A stretch of DNA of 64,000 nt, from contig NZ_JAUSTY010000019.1 in the NCBI RefSeq assembly GCF_030813115.1, positions 29,547-93,546 of the forward strand, given 5' to 3'. The notes below the pieces were generated by a model, which saw only the letters and a list, made by a program, of their open reading frames with translations, had not been told where the DNA came from and searched no databases. The translations under genes and the position numbers were made by a program. Positions within the stretch are counted from its first letter, which is position 1. Each line of letters begins with the position of its first letter. Origin of the DNA: Bacillus horti (GTDB taxonomy: Bacteria; Bacillota; Bacilli; Caldalkalibacillales; JCM-10596). Of the stretch, positions 15,903 through 26,058 are shown one piece after another.

Positions 15903-16499
15903 TCAGTTTGAGCTAGCCAAATAAGGGCGCAGAACGGACAAAATAAGCTGAATCCCCTGCTCAATGCGATTCTCATCTATATGTGCTCCACTGACCTCGA
16001 CAAAGGATAACCAATAGTTACTGATAATCCAGCATGATGTCAGTAAAGAATCCACATCCTTTGAACTCTCTGGAAGGGAGAGAATACCAGCATTAATAAA
16101 AGCCTGAAAAAACTCTTTCTGTTCTACCATGCGTTGCTGCTGAATATGTTGATGGGCTTCCTTGAGCTTAGTGTCATGCTTAATCAAGAGAATAAGTTCA
16201 CGGTAAAAAAAGCGATATTTCCACTCCAACCGCAGACTAAGTCGGATTACAGCAATCAAATCGTCCAAGCTAGGCAGCCAATCTGCTGGAGGGAGGAGCC
16301 AGAGGGAATCCCAATCAGATATCATGGACTCGAAAATAGCTCGAATAATCTCCTCCTTATTCTGAAAATGGTAGTATAGATTCCCCGGACTAATTCCTAA
16401 TTCTTTGGCGATGTGATTTGTCGAAATGGCTCCAGTCCCTGATTCATTAAATAGCTTTACAGCTGTTTGTATAATCTTATCTTTTGTTTTTGAGCTCAT
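15903..16499 (-). CDS. TetR-family transcriptional regulator
   Basis: A 198-residue regulator. The N-terminal HTH is typical of TetR: KDKIIQTAVKLFNESGTGAIS, then HIAKELGISPGNLYYHFQNKEEII. The C-terminal ligand domain (about residues 50-195) is Trp-rich and resembles the TetR_C group that follows such HTHs in Bacillus. Start is ATG at 16499, 8 bases after GGGGAG; the frame extends to a GTG three codons earlier without gain. Two near-identical palindromes upstream (16571-16622) are likely its operators. It precedes the Acg gene on the same strand, a probable target. The ligand is unknown. Confidence 0.9.
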   Translation of the reverse strand: MSSKTKDKIIQTAVKLFNESGTGAISTNHIAKELGISPGNLYYHFQNKEEIIRAIFESMISDWDSLWLLPPADWLPSLDDLIAVIRLSLRLEWKYRFFYRELILLIKHDTKLKEAHQHIQQQRMVEQKEFFQAFINAGILSLPESSKDVDSLLTSCWIISNYWLSFVEVSGAHIDENRIEQGIQLILSVLRPYLASSN

Positions 16500-16570
16500 T
16501 TGCAACACTCCCCATTAGAGGTTATGATCTGCTTAGCATTTCTTAGGTAAAAAGAAGTTGTTATAAAAAA

Positions 16571-16622
16571 TAGAGCAATTACTCTAATTTGAACTTATTA
16601 CAAGAATAGAGTATTTACTCTA
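16571..16622. promoter_or_regulatory. Tandem 16-bp palindromes, likely TetR operators
   Basis: TAGAGCAATTACTCTA (16571-16586) and TAGAGTATTTACTCTA (16607-16622) differ at three positions. The second has perfect 7-bp arms around a 2-base centre. Centres are 36 bases apart. They lie 72 bases upstream of the TetR start. The remaining 16623-16871 shows no clear gene; it contains only small hairpins ahead of degV. Confidence 0.75.
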
Positions 16623-16871
16623 AAAAATCAAGAGCCTCTGTATGATTGTGTCACAATTCTATGAACTTATTAAAATTTGCTTTAAATTTAAACCTTATTT
16701 ATAGGGATAGCCTTGATGTTAGAGTGGGTTACCGCTACAATGTAAGTAACAATGAGGCTGGAATAGTAAGAAGATAAATGATGGACTAGACGACTTCTTC
16801 GAGAGGACTTCGATAGAAGCTTTTCTTATTGCTCTTCGTAGCTGGCTTAGAAAATGACGGGACGTGAGAAG

Positions 16872-17720
16872 ATGGCAAAGATTAAGATTGTGACTGATTC
16901 TACGGTTGATATGACGGAGGAAATGCTTCGGAAATACGATATTGAGGTTGTTCCTTTGTCGATTACAATTGATGGACAAACGTATCTGGATCGAGTTGAT
17001 CTGTCTCCAGATACATTTATTGAAAAGATGAGAGAAACACAGGAGCTACCTAAAAGCTCACAGCCTCCAGTAGGAGAGTTTGTCGAAGTATATGAACGCT
17101 TAGCCAAGGCGGGGTTTGATGTTCTCTCTATTCATATAACAGGCTCAATGAGTGGTACAGTACAATCGGCTCAAATGGCTGCGGACATGGCTGAAGCAAA
17201 CGTGAAGGTGATAGATTCTAGATTTATTTCCAAGGCTCTTTCCTTTCAGGTGATTGAGGCAGCGAGGATGGCAAAAGAAGGGCATTCTTTAGAGGAAATT
17301 ATAGCAAGACTTGACCAGATTCGTGAGCAAACTCGCCTCTTTCTCATGGTTGATACCCTTGATAATCTAGTCAAAGGTGGTCGTATAGGGAGAGCGAGCG
17401 GGTTTATCGGATCCATTTTGAAAATAAAGCCAATCGCAGCTCTAGAGGATGGAGCTTTGGCTCCTGTAACGAAAGTTAGAAGCTATTCTCAGGTCATCAA
17501 GCATTTTTCGGAGCAATTTGCTGAAGACATTAAAGGGAAAACAGTTAAAGGAATTGGAATTGCCCATGCGGAAGCTCTTGAGCTAGCAACAAAGCTTAAA
17601 GCCTCTCTATCTTCAGTTACGGACTTCAAGAATATTGAGATTGAATTTACGACTCCTATCATTAGTACACATACAGGTCCAGGAGCGATTGGTTTTATGT
17701 ACTACTTTGATAAAAAATAA
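16872..17720 (+). CDS. DegV family fatty-acid-binding protein
   Basis: A 282-residue DegV protein. This family binds long-chain fatty acids and, as FakB, presents them to the fatty acid kinase FakA. The N-terminal domain starts KIKIVTDSTVDM, the family hallmark. The fatty-acid pocket is marked by HITGSMSGTVQSA (around residues 90-102) and the later GGRIGRASGFIGSILKIKPI. The conserved end is THTGPGAIGFMYY. The ATG at 16872 gives the usual MAKIKIVTDS start; a second ATG six codons upstream is also open. No FakA gene is in the window. It is a single gene flanked by hairpins. Confidence 0.92.
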   Translation: MAKIKIVTDSTVDMTEEMLRKYDIEVVPLSITIDGQTYLDRVDLSPDTFIEKMRETQELPKSSQPPVGEFVEVYERLAKAGFDVLSIHITGSMSGTVQSAQMAADMAEANVKVIDSRFISKALSFQVIEAARMAKEGHSLEEIIARLDQIREQTRLFLMVDTLDNLVKGGRIGRASGFIGSILKIKPIAALEDGALAPVTKVRSYSQVIKHFSEQFAEDIKGKTVKGIGIAHAEALELATKLKASLSSVTDFKNIEIEFTTPIISTHTGPGAIGFMYYFDKK

Positions 17721-17790
17721 TATAAAGGATGCACCCTAAAAGCTTACGGAATGTTCTGCTTTCAGTATAGGGACCTTATCCTACCAAAGA

Positions 17791-17827
17791 ACCTGTGTAT
17801 CTTTTCTCGTAGAGAGGATACACAGGT
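17791..17827. terminator. Long hairpin between degV and the convergent PucR gene
   Basis: ACCTGTGTATC (17791-17801) pairs perfectly with GATACACAGGT (17817-17827), with an inner TCTC/GAGA. It lacks a long T run on either side, so it may be a weak or bidirectional terminator. Confidence 0.55.
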
Positions 17828-17931
17828 TATTAGAGTGAATAAGTAATCCAATGAGTGGTCCAAGGTAGACATTCTAGCTTAGGTGAAAGCATGAGCAACA
17901 GGTCAATGTATTCGATGTAGCTTTAATCTAA

Positions 17932-19575
17932 CTATTCAAATGATCCTGCCCCTTGTCCCAAACCATTGTTCGACCTTAGCCAAAGATACACATTGTAGGC
18001 AAAGACGATTTCGACAACCTCTAAGCCGTTTTCTGTATTTATTCCTAATTCCTTTATCCTTTCAATCCTATAGCGTAGTGTGTTGTAATGAACAAATAAT
18101 CTTTTTGCTGCCTGCTTTGCATTAAAATTTTCCTCTATTAATACGATAAGTGTTTCTAAAAGGCTCATATCGGAAACTTTGTCATGCTTCAAAATTTTAC
18201 CCAATTTGTTCTCAATATATGTACTTAAAACAGTGCTATCAGGTACTTCCTTTATAATGTTAAACATTTGATAATCATCATAATGAGTCACAAATGGAGG
18301 TTGTTTCATGATCATCCCTACTTTTAAACTATTGTGTGCCTCTTGATAGGCAGAGGGCAAGTCGCCAAGCTCTCGTACTGTACTGGAAATTCCGATCCCT
18401 AATTTTACAGTATCGTTATATTGATTTATAATCCATTTCCCAACTTCGATCGCTTTTTCCTTCATTTCATGCGTGGGTCCTATATTTATAAATAAGACAA
18501 GAGAATCATCTAGGTATACGCTTTTAGATTGATCGCTGATCAATGACATCTGTTCTTCCAACGTTTTTTCAATGACTTGTGTATCTATGATCTGTTGATA
18601 TATTTCCTTCTTCCGTTTTTCATCGTCATTCAACACTTTAATGACAATAACGACTAGCGGGAACTCTACCTTCCAGCCAAATGCCATGGCTTTATTGATC
18701 ATTTCCATTTGAGATGTTATCCTACCTTGAAGAATATCTCTAATAAATGCATCTTGAAAGGATCTTTCTTTTTCCAATACAGCGTAATTTTTATAGAAAA
18801 GTGAGGCGATTAATAGAGAAGCTTGCTGTACGGCTACAACCAAATCTTTTTGCTCCGCATCTCCATTTAAAACGACTATATATCCGAAATTTGTTTCCCC
18901 TCCTGTAATTGAATAGCTTAAGTAAGACCCCTCCCGATATTCTATACCGTCTATTTGTACGATAATCGGTCTGTCATCGCGCTCATTTTGAGGGTGGCTT
19001 ATCACTACCTCTTGGTCAGCTATTTCTTTGGATAAACATGTTACTTTAAACATATGATCCAATAAAATGATGGGAAGATTAACGATCTCAGATAAATTGT
19101 CTACCAGAGAATTTATATTTTCTCCTCTTAAAAATATATTCATGAGACGTTCATGAACATAATTTCTAAAATTTAAAAGATCGATATGCTTATTTAATGA
19201 TACTTCAAGGATTTCTGTAACTAAACTAGATAAGTTAGCATCTTCTGGCAACTCGATAATTGGAAAATTTAGCTGATTGGCTTGATTAATCATTGTTGAT
19301 GGTATTCTATCAATATATCTAATAGGTTTGATACATATTCCAGCCAGATTCAATCGTGCAAGCTTGGGAATAAGCTCATTAATGGCTTCGTTATTATTGG
19401 ATATGGGATAGAGAGTCGTAATCAGAAGGCTATGATCATTTACATAAGAAAATATATCAGGCACTTCCATTAAAGTGGCATTGTTCACAATATTCAAAAG
19501 GCCATCTTCTCCAGCCACTAATCTGGCCTTACTAAAGCCTCTTAATTTTAATACATCCTTTAAGATTAGGGACAT
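17932..19575 (-). CDS. PucR-family transcriptional regulator
   Basis: A 547-residue regulator. Residues about 5-125 form the PucR N-terminal domain (LKDVLKLRGFSKARLVAGEDGL, then MEVPDIFSYV). The middle is a GGDEF-like/GAF-like segment. The C-terminal HTH_30 domain is plain: LIEENFNAKQAAKRLFVHYNTLRYRIERI. PucR controls purine and allantoin use in Bacillus. Here the gene lies beside, and is transcribed away from, an operon for a ring-opening amidohydrolase, a nucleobase permease and the AllFGHK set, so it most likely senses a ureide intermediate and controls that operon. It has its own promoter region after the chemoreceptor terminator. Confidence 0.92.
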   Translation of the reverse strand: MSLILKDVLKLRGFSKARLVAGEDGLLNIVNNATLMEVPDIFSYVNDHSLLITTLYPISNNNEAINELIPKLARLNLAGICIKPIRYIDRIPSTMINQANQLNFPIIELPEDANLSSLVTEILEVSLNKHIDLLNFRNYVHERLMNIFLRGENINSLVDNLSEIVNLPIILLDHMFKVTCLSKEIADQEVVISHPQNERDDRPIIVQIDGIEYREGSYLSYSITGGETNFGYIVVLNGDAEQKDLVVAVQQASLLIASLFYKNYAVLEKERSFQDAFIRDILQGRITSQMEMINKAMAFGWKVEFPLVVIVIKVLNDDEKRKKEIYQQIIDTQVIEKTLEEQMSLISDQSKSVYLDDSLVLFINIGPTHEMKEKAIEVGKWIINQYNDTVKLGIGISSTVRELGDLPSAYQEAHNSLKVGMIMKQPPFVTHYDDYQMFNIIKEVPDSTVLSTYIENKLGKILKHDKVSDMSLLETLIVLIEENFNAKQAAKRLFVHYNTLRYRIERIKELGINTENGLEVVEIVFAYNVYLWLRSNNGLGQGAGSFE

Positions 19576-19601
19576 ATATAACCATCCATTTCAATTAGTT
19601 T

Positions 19602-19646
19602 AAAAAAACTTCGTAACCCTGAGCCAAAGCTAGGCACAGGGCTACG
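19602..19646 (-). terminator. Terminator of the chemoreceptor gene
   Basis: CGTAGCCCTG and CAGGGTTACG (minus strand; plus 19637-19646 and 19612-19621) form a 10-bp stem with one G-U pair, followed on the minus strand by seven T. It separates the chemoreceptor from pucR. Confidence 0.82.
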
Positions 19647-19655
19647 TGTAATTAT

Positions 19656-21692
19656 TTATCCTTTAATCTCATTTTCATGGCTGAGTTCTTTTTTTACTGA
19701 AAACTGACCAACCATCTCCTGGAGTTCCATGGCCATATGGCTTAAAGATTCAGCCGAAGCTGAAATTTCCTTCATATTTTCATTTTGGTTAGTTATGGAA
19801 AAAGATACTTCGTTCAGATTGTTTGATGATTGTTTGCTAATGTCAACAACATCTTGGGCTGAAGCTGACACTTCCTCAGTGCTTGCTGATATTTGTTCAG
19901 TTGCAGCAGACACCTCCTGGACTTGACTATTTACTCTATTAATAGCTTCTAGGATCGTACCGAATACTGACCCTACCGTTTGAACTTGCTGCACACCCTT
20001 TTCTACTTCTTCCATCCCCGAAGCCATGGCGTGGGATGCATTTTCTGTTGCTCCAACGATCAATTGGATAATACTTGTAATATCCTCGGTAGCTTGACTT
20101 GTTTGTTCAGCTAGATTTTTGACTTCTGTCGCTACCACGGCAAATCCTTTTCCGTGTTCTCCTGCTCTAGCTGCTTCAATTGAAGCGTTTAGGGCAAGGA
20201 GGTTTGTCTGGTTAGCAATCCCTGAAATCATGGAAACAATATTTTCAATTTCTTGAGATTTTTCATTTAAGAACTGAACCTCATTTGTACACTGTTCAAC
20301 ATTAAGCTTAATTGAGTTCATTTGAGCTATGGCATTTTTAACCTCTGAATCACCTAGATTAACTTCTTTTGTCACACCTTGAGTAGAATCTGTTACTACA
20401 GTTGCAGATTGTGCTATCTGTTGAATGCCTAAGGCAATCTCATCCACTACAATAGCCACCTGTTCAGTTGATCTGTATTGAGACTCCGCTCCTTTAACCA
20501 CTTCATCTACTGAATCTGTTATTACTTTTGAAGTAGTGGTCGAATCTACGGCTATTGCTGTTAGTTCTTCGGAAGCTGAAGCTACGTGTTCAGTAGATTG
20601 TGCTAATTTAGTGACCATCAATGAGAATGAGTCTAGCATATCATTAATGTTTCTTCTTAAATCTGCTATTTCGTCATTTCCATTTACCCGTAATCTTTCT
20701 GTTAAATCCCCTTTTGCTACCTTTTTCATGATCGATGTAATTTCAAGCACTGGCTTGATCACTACTTTCGCAGCAAAGAAAGCAATTAGGATCACAGCAA
20801 CAATGGAAATTAAGATAATGATATAGGCTGAATTTCTTGCTTCTGCAATTTCTTTAAACACTTCAGTTGTAGGTGCACTTGTTATTAATCTCCAGCCTGT
20901 TTGTTCAATCGTCGAAAACGCAGTAGACATTTCTATTCCATCGATTCCGGTATATGTAATATTTCCTCCACTTTCCTGCAACACTACTTCTGCGAAAAGC
21001 TCTTGACTGCCTGGACTGAGATTTTCCGAGACATTCATCCCTATATTTTCAACTTCAGGATGTAATAAATATGTTCCATCTGATGCAAGTAAATAGGCAT
21101 AGCCTGTTTCCTCTACCTGAATTCGATCGACAATATTTAAAATTTCAGCTGGATTTAGAGCAGCCTGAACAATCCCTTTGAATTGTCCTTGGCTATTGAC
21201 CAAAGGAACATCAATAATAATGATGTTACTCCCATCTGTCACAGCCTGTAAAATATCTGATATTGACAGCTCTAAACTATTCTTAGCATTTTGTATATTT
21301 TGAAATTGACTAACATCATTGACTCTATCTAACGTATCGTGAGCAGTAAGGCTTTCGTCTACAAACCTAAAATATTGTACTTCAGCATCACTGGCGTCTA
21401 GTACTTTTAATATAGGCAATATTTCATCTTTGTTTCCTCTTAGAAATTCTGGATGTTTGTCGATTACATTCTCTAGTGCATTGACCTTTTGGCTAAGCCA
21501 CAAACTAATCATATCCCCATTTGTACGTGACAACTCAACTTGGGCCTCTTCTGTTTTACCTTCTAATACAGAAATGGACTGAAACATTAAGACGATGGTA
21601 ACTAAAGCGAGAGGCACAATTGAGATGAGTAAAAGTAAAAACATGATTTTGGTCTTAATTGATTTAAGTTTAATGAGATCTCCCTTTTTCAC
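19656..21692 (-). CDS. Methyl-accepting chemotaxis protein with periplasm-side Cache-type sensor
   Basis: A 678-residue chemoreceptor. The frame opens at 21707, but GGAGG inside it sits 8 bases before the GTG at 21692, which I take as the start. Membrane helix 1 spans about residues 12-36, an extracellular dCache-like domain about 37-280 ([36 protein letters not shown]), and membrane helix 2 about 285-308. A HAMP domain follows ([20 protein letters not shown]), then the MCP signalling domain with its hairpin tip [21 protein letters not shown]. The dCache fold binds small metabolites such as amino acids or purines. Its position next to pucR and the ureide operon suggests chemotaxis to the substrate of that pathway. 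Confidence 0.93.
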   Translation of the reverse strand: MKKGDLIKLKSIKTKIMFLLLLISIVPLALVTIVLMFQSISVLEGKTEEAQVELSRTNGDMISLWLSQKVNALENVIDKHPEFLRGNKDEILPILKVLDASDAEVQYFRFVDESLTAHDTLDRVNDVSQFQNIQNAKNSLELSISDILQAVTDGSNIIIIDVPLVNSQGQFKGIVQAALNPAEILNIVDRIQVEETGYAYLLASDGTYLLHPEVENIGMNVSENLSPGSQELFAEVVLQESGGNITYTGIDGIEMSTAFSTIEQTGWRLITSAPTTEVFKEIAEARNSAYIIILISIVAVILIAFFAAKVVIKPVLEITSIMKKVAKGDLTERLRVNGNDEIADLRRNINDMLDSFSLMVTKLAQSTEHVASASEELTAIAVDSTTTSKVITDSVDEVVKGAESQYRSTEQVAIVVDEIALGIQQIAQSATVVTDSTQGVTKEVNLGDSEVKNAIAQMNSIKLNVEQCTNEVQFLNEKSQEIENIVSMISGIANQTNLLALNASIEAARAGEHGKGFAVVATEVKNLAEQTSQATEDITSIIQLIVGATENASHAMASGMEEVEKGVQQVQTVGSVFGTILEAINRVNSQVQEVSAATEQISASTEEVSASAQDVVDISKQSSNNLNEVSFSITNQNENMKEISASAESLSHMAMELQEMVGQFSVKKELSHENEIKG

Positions 21693-21904
21693 ATTGTATT
21701 CCTCCATTTGTATTAAATCTCTTGATCAGGGGCAGAGGATCGCACAAAGGATCAGCTTCAAAAAAATTTTCATTCGACCCCCATAAATCCATAGTTCTCA
21801 TTATTCCAAAGTTTCCTTTTTTGTCAACATTAAATATACACATGCATGGTCATTTGTAGATAGTGACACAGCTATTTTCCGATTTATATTATGCAAGGTA
21901 AAAG

Positions 21905-21946
21905 TCGACACAGGCTTGCTATTATCCTAAATATCGCCTGTGTCGA
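21905..21946. repeat. 11-bp inverted repeat in the divergent control region
   Basis: TCGACACAGGC (21905-21915) and GCCTGTGTCGA (21936-21946) are perfect inverted copies 20 bases apart, followed by TTTTCTTTAT on the plus strand. It lies between the divergent chemoreceptor and hydrolase genes. It could be a leader terminator, an operator, or the trace of a lost element. Confidence 0.55.
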
Positions 21947-21977
21947 TTTTCTTTATCAATTTTTCAGGTCATATTCC

Positions 21978-22119
21978 ATTGTGAACTATTTACAATAGTT
22001 ACTTTTATTTTTGGTTAATTATTATAATGACGAAAAAATAAATTGTTTGTTATGATTTGGTAATAAGTAAAGAATTTTGTTGAAAATTCGTATAGATTAA
22101 AGAAACATGTCGAATTTTC
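21978..22119. promoter_or_regulatory. Candidate operators for the ureide operon
   Basis: Two dyads are present. AACTAT/ATAGTT (21984-21989 and 21995-22000) is nested beside ATTGT/ACAAT (21978-21982 and 21992-21996). GAAAATTCG (22082-22090) and CGAATTTTC (22111-22119) are perfect inverted copies, 43 bases before the hydrolase start. They are plausible PucR sites. The sigma-A promoter itself could not be placed with confidence. Confidence 0.4.
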
Positions 22120-22161
22120 GCATAATTTTAAGTCCAGGTTATAACATGAGGAGGATTACAA

Positions 22162-23271
22162 ATGGTGGATGTAAAGGTATACCGAATTCCAATGTCTGCA
22201 CCTGATGATATGTCAAGCTTAAAGGAATTAATTGATAGTGGTCAGATTAATCCAACTGAAATCGTAGCTGTTTTAGGGAAAACAGAGGGGAATGGATGTG
22301 TAAATGATTTCACTAGAGGGTTTGCAACCTCAGCGTTTAGAAGCTTTTTAGCTAGAATCCTTGGGCAAACAGAGCAGCAAGTAGAGGAAAAGATTGCTTT
22401 CGTCATGTCAGGTGGGACTGAGGGTGTGATGACCCCCCATGCTACTATCTTTACTAAAAATGAGGTAGACACAAATACAGAGCTATCTAGAGAAAAGGGA
22501 TTAACGGTTAGTGTAGGATTTACTAGAAACTTTTTACCCGAAGAGATAGGTACCTTAACGATGGTTCAAGAGGTAGAGAGAGTCGTTCTTGGGCTAATGG
22601 AGACAGCAGGGATAGAAGAAAAAGAAGATGTTCATTTTGTACAGATCAAGTGTCCTCTACTAACTTCTGATAGGATTTTAGAAGCAAAATCAAGAGGTAA
22701 ATCAGTTGCAGTAGAAGATACCTATAAATCTATGGGCTATTCAAGAGGTGCATCCGCCCTTGGAGTAGCTGTGGCCTTAGAAGAAGTGAATCGAACAGCT
22801 GTTACAGAAGAAAGTATTTTGAATGATTGGTCTTTATATTCCAGTGTCGCTTCCACTTCTGCTGGCGTAGAGCTGATGAATTGTGAAATTATACTAATGG
22901 GAAATTCTAAAAAATCAATGAGCAAGTATAGAATTGGACATAGTGTCATGAATGACGCTATTGATCTGAATGCCGTTATTGAAGCGATGAAAAATAGTGG
23001 CTTAGAGATTGATAAATTACCTACAGCAGAAGACAATAACCGCATCGTCAATATTTTAGCTAAAGCTGAGGCTTCTCCAGATGGACTTGTCAGAAATAGA
23101 CGCCATACGATGTTGACAGATTCTGATATTAACCATACGCGCCAAGCCCGAGCAGTCGTAAATGGAGTTATTGCATCTATCACAGGAGATCCTATGGTAT
23201 ACGTATCTGGCGGCGCTGAGCATCAAGGGCCAGCTGGTGGAGGTCCAATAGCCGTTATTATTAAAAAGTAA
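22162..23271 (+). CDS. Cyanuric acid amidohydrolase / barbiturase family (AtzD-like)
   Basis: A 369-residue enzyme of the small AtzD/TrzD/barbiturase family, which hydrolyses the ring of cyanuric acid (to carboxybiuret) or barbituric acid (to ureidomalonate). Family length is about 360-370. The protein is built of three similar units, each offering a Lys and a Ser; the pairs here appear to be K40/S83 ([11 protein letters not shown]), K163/S231 or S233, and K301/S349. The metal-side end [15 protein letters not shown] is conserved. GAGGAGG lies 7 bases before the ATG. It heads an operon with a nucleobase permease and carbamoyltransferase subunits. Sequence alone does not separate the two substrates; the context fits barbiturate or a similar ureide ring. 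Confidence 0.9.
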   Translation: MVDVKVYRIPMSAPDDMSSLKELIDSGQINPTEIVAVLGKTEGNGCVNDFTRGFATSAFRSFLARILGQTEQQVEEKIAFVMSGGTEGVMTPHATIFTKNEVDTNTELSREKGLTVSVGFTRNFLPEEIGTLTMVQEVERVVLGLMETAGIEEKEDVHFVQIKCPLLTSDRILEAKSRGKSVAVEDTYKSMGYSRGASALGVAVALEEVNRTAVTEESILNDWSLYSSVASTSAGVELMNCEIILMGNSKKSMSKYRIGHSVMNDAIDLNAVIEAMKNSGLEIDKLPTAEDNNRIVNILAKAEASPDGLVRNRRHTMLTDSDINHTRQARAVVNGVIASITGDPMVYVSGGAEHQGPAGGGPIAVIIKK

Positions 23272-23314
23272 CGATTTGGTTTTAAGCAAAATTTGTAATA
23301 GGTGGTGAAGTCCG

Positions 23315-24568
23315 ATGAGTTTATTAATGAATAGTATTCCCTTAATTGTTATCATTGTTCTTTTATATAAAAGGCAGCACATGCTATTCGCTGGATTAGT
23401 AGGGGGAGTATTAGCGTTTATTATAGGTGGATTAACAGTAGATCAGGCAACGTCCATTTTTGTTGGCGGGATTTCAAACATGCTAGGAATCACAATACCG
23501 ATCATTTACGCAGCGGCAGCAATGATGGTATCAAAAGCTGGAAGTATCCAAGCGTTAGTGGAACTAGCTAGCAGAGGGATAAAAGGTAAAGTCAGTATTC
23601 TAGCAGGAGTGATCGTATTAATCCAAGCCTTTGCCACCTACATGGCCGGGATGGGAGCAGGTAACACTATGGTTACGGCGCCATTAATGGCTATGGCTGT
23701 AGGGGCTAATCCTTTTGTCATTGCAGCTATGTCTATTGCTACAGCGGTTGGCTTCACGACTTCTCCAGCCTCTACTGAAACCATATTAGCTGCTGAGAGT
23801 GCAGGACTTGATGTGATTACACATGCAAGTGCCATGCTGCCTTATACGATGTTGTTTTACCTATTAGCTGCTGGATTAGCCATTTATGGCGTACATAAAA
23901 ATGGTGCTCTCATCAATCAGGATGGTAAAAAAGAAGAGCAGAATGAAAAGACAAATAATTGGACTCTATTAAAACAATCCATACCAGCTGTTGCTTTACT
24001 TGTTATGGTGTTAGCAGGAAATAGCATCAATTCAATGCTAGAAATAAAAATCTTCACACCTGCATCCATTGTGATTATAACGGCTGTATTAACAGTCCTA
24101 TTAACACCATTAAACATTAACAAAACAGGTGAAGCCTTGGTTGACGGCTCCAAATTTATTTTAACAACATTGTTTGGTGTAGGGATCTTCCTTGGCTTTA
24201 TTAACATGATTGGAGAGTTAGGCACTTTTGCACAAATAGCTGCTCTAGCAAACAATGTACCGAACATGATTGTTTTACCTGTAGCTATGATCCTTGCCTT
24301 TTTAATCGCCATTCCTTCTGGAGCTATGACAGCTGGAGTTTTGACTCTAATCTTACCTACTTTAGCCGCCTTGGGATTACCACCTTTAGCAATGGGATTT
24401 GTGGCTATAGCGACTGGTCTTGGTACACAAATAAGCCCTGTACAAATTAACGTAGCAGCTCTAGCAGACGGCTTTAAACTAGACATTATTGATATTATCA
24501 AAGGGAATATGAAATTTGTCCTAGGGGCGTTAGCTTTATTAATCGTAATCGCAATGATCGTTGTCTGA
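23315..24568 (+). CDS. Ion-transporter-superfamily membrane permease
   Basis: A 417-residue protein with about 11-12 membrane segments and two re-entrant-type loops. These are GFTTSPASTETILAAE (around residues 147-162) and the C-terminal half's PSGAMTAGV and GTQISPVQINVAAL. The inverted-repeat layout with small-residue loops is that of the IT superfamily (CitMHS/DcuC/GntP-like carriers of organic acids). A closer family is not certain. GGTGGTG precedes the ATG. As second gene of the operon, between the ring-opening enzyme and the nucleobase permease, it may move an acid product such as malonamate or oxamate, or a ureido acid. That role is inference. Confidence 0.75.
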   Translation: MSLLMNSIPLIVIIVLLYKRQHMLFAGLVGGVLAFIIGGLTVDQATSIFVGGISNMLGITIPIIYAAAAMMVSKAGSIQALVELASRGIKGKVSILAGVIVLIQAFATYMAGMGAGNTMVTAPLMAMAVGANPFVIAAMSIATAVGFTTSPASTETILAAESAGLDVITHASAMLPYTMLFYLLAAGLAIYGVHKNGALINQDGKKEEQNEKTNNWTLLKQSIPAVALLVMVLAGNSINSMLEIKIFTPASIVIITAVLTVLLTPLNINKTGEALVDGSKFILTTLFGVGIFLGFINMIGELGTFAQIAALANNVPNMIVLPVAMILAFLIAIPSGAMTAGVLTLILPTLAALGLPPLAMGFVAIATGLGTQISPVQINVAALADGFKLDIIDIIKGNMKFVLGALALLIVIAMIVV

Positions 24569-24633
24569 TTTTCTAAACACGCACTAGAACACTATGATAA
24601 TTATGTCATTTTAGTAGAGCGAAAGGCGTGAGA

Positions 24634-25941
24634 ATGATTAACAAGAGCGAGTCAACAGAGATTGAGGTTATTTATGGGATTCATGACAAACCTAAGCTAT
24701 CACTCGGGATACCCTTAGCCATTCAACATATTTTAGCTATGTTTGTGGCTAATATTACGGTCCCTCTTCTCGTGTCATCCTTATTAGGATTATCCTCGGC
24801 TGAAACGACGTTCTTAATCCAGTGCGCTATTTTAATGGCTGGGGTAACAACTTTCATCCAGGTTATGCGCTATAGATTTGGGATAGGGTCTGGTCTTCCC
24901 ATCGTCATGGGGACAAGTAATGCCTTTATTCCGGTGGTAGTTGTGATAGCTACTGATTATGGAATAGGGGCAGTCCTAGTGGCAAGCTTTATTGGTGGAT
25001 TATTTGAGATTATTCTGGGAAGATATCTTATTCATGTAAAAAGAATCTTTACACCATTAGTGGCTGGAATAGTCGTCTTAACCATAGGCATCACACTGAT
25101 ACCGGTTGGAATAAGACAAGCTGCTGGTGGAAGCAGCAATATGGGTGACCTAACAAGTCTTGCTATTGCGGGGCTCGTCTTACTAACAATTATTATCTTT
25201 AACCAAAGTAAAAATAAAGTACTTAAGTCTTCGTCCATACTCATCGGGATCGGGGTAGGTTACGTCGTTTCTATCTTACTCGGATTAGTAGACATCACAC
25301 CAGTCATAGAATCAAGTTGGCTATCATTTCCCCAGCCCTTTCAATATCAATGGACTTTTGAGCCCGTAGCTATCATTGCCATGTTATTTATGTATATCGC
25401 CACGGCCATTGAATCGGTTGGAGATATTTCAGCGATTACGAATGGTGCAGAGGGGAGAGAGGCAACAAAAAAGGAGCTGCGTGGCGGGGTTGTTGCGGAT
25501 GGAATTTCAAGCAGTATAGCTGCATTATTCAATGCATTTCCAAACACTTCGTACTCCCAAAATATCGGTGTAGTTAACTTAACAGGTGTGTTTAGTGTAT
25601 TTGTCATCAAAATAGGTGCGGTAATCCTCATTCTATTATCCTTGTTACCTAAATTTGCAGCGTTCATCACCATTATGCCTCAGCCTGTATTAGGGGGCGC
25701 AGCCGTTGCGATGTTCGCCATGGTTGCTGTTTCAGGGGTATCATTATTGAAAAAAATCAAGCTTGATAGTAGAAATATACTCATTATTGCCGTAGCTTTA
25801 GGATTGGGTATAGGGTTCAATGTTGTCCCAGAAGCGACTCAGCAACTTCCAGAAAATGTACAATTAATTTTAACAACAGGTCTCGTACCGGCAGCATTGG
25901 TCGCCATCCTATTAGATTTGTTGCTACCTAAAAAACAATAG
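24634..25941 (+). CDS. NCS2-family nucleobase permease (xanthine/uracil permease type)
   Basis: A 435-residue transporter of the nucleobase-cation symporter-2 family with 12-14 membrane segments. The conserved IQHILAMFVANITVP near the N-terminus, ATAIESVGDISAI around residue 255, and NTSYSQNIGVVNLTGV around residue 300 are the family motifs. The ATG at 24634 follows AAAGG by 7 bases; a GTG two codons earlier is less well placed. NCS2 members import xanthine, uric acid or uracil. Here the neighbouring ring-opening hydrolase suggests a cyclic ureide such as barbiturate, cyanurate or uracil-like compound as cargo. Confidence 0.93.
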   Translation: MINKSESTEIEVIYGIHDKPKLSLGIPLAIQHILAMFVANITVPLLVSSLLGLSSAETTFLIQCAILMAGVTTFIQVMRYRFGIGSGLPIVMGTSNAFIPVVVVIATDYGIGAVLVASFIGGLFEIILGRYLIHVKRIFTPLVAGIVVLTIGITLIPVGIRQAAGGSSNMGDLTSLAIAGLVLLTIIIFNQSKNKVLKSSSILIGIGVGYVVSILLGLVDITPVIESSWLSFPQPFQYQWTFEPVAIIAMLFMYIATAIESVGDISAITNGAEGREATKKELRGGVVADGISSSIAALFNAFPNTSYSQNIGVVNLTGVFSVFVIKIGAVILILLSLLPKFAAFITIMPQPVLGGAAVAMFAMVAVSGVSLLKKIKLDSRNILIIAVALGLGIGFNVVPEATQQLPENVQLILTTGLVPAALVAILLDLLLPKKQ

Positions 25942-26058
25942 ATTGATAAGGATGCCAAAATACTAGAATAGATTGTTCCATTATAACCTAACGCTTTCGT
26001 AGGACTCGGCGATAAGTCAAGTTTTTCTAAAAAGTTATAGGAGGGGGGAGGACAACAG

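Noticed and set aside
16623..16871. Regulatory RNA upstream of degV
   Set aside because: Only small local hairpins (for example around 16790-16820) and no recognisable consensus.
21905..21946. Terminal inverted repeats of a transposable element
   Set aside because: The arms are only 31 bases apart start to start, with no transposase or cargo; a hairpin or operator is more likely.
23917..24501. 194-codon minus-strand ORF inside the permease gene
   Set aside because: Antisense of a membrane protein gene; high-Ala/Ile/Pro pattern is a known by-product of such reverse frames.
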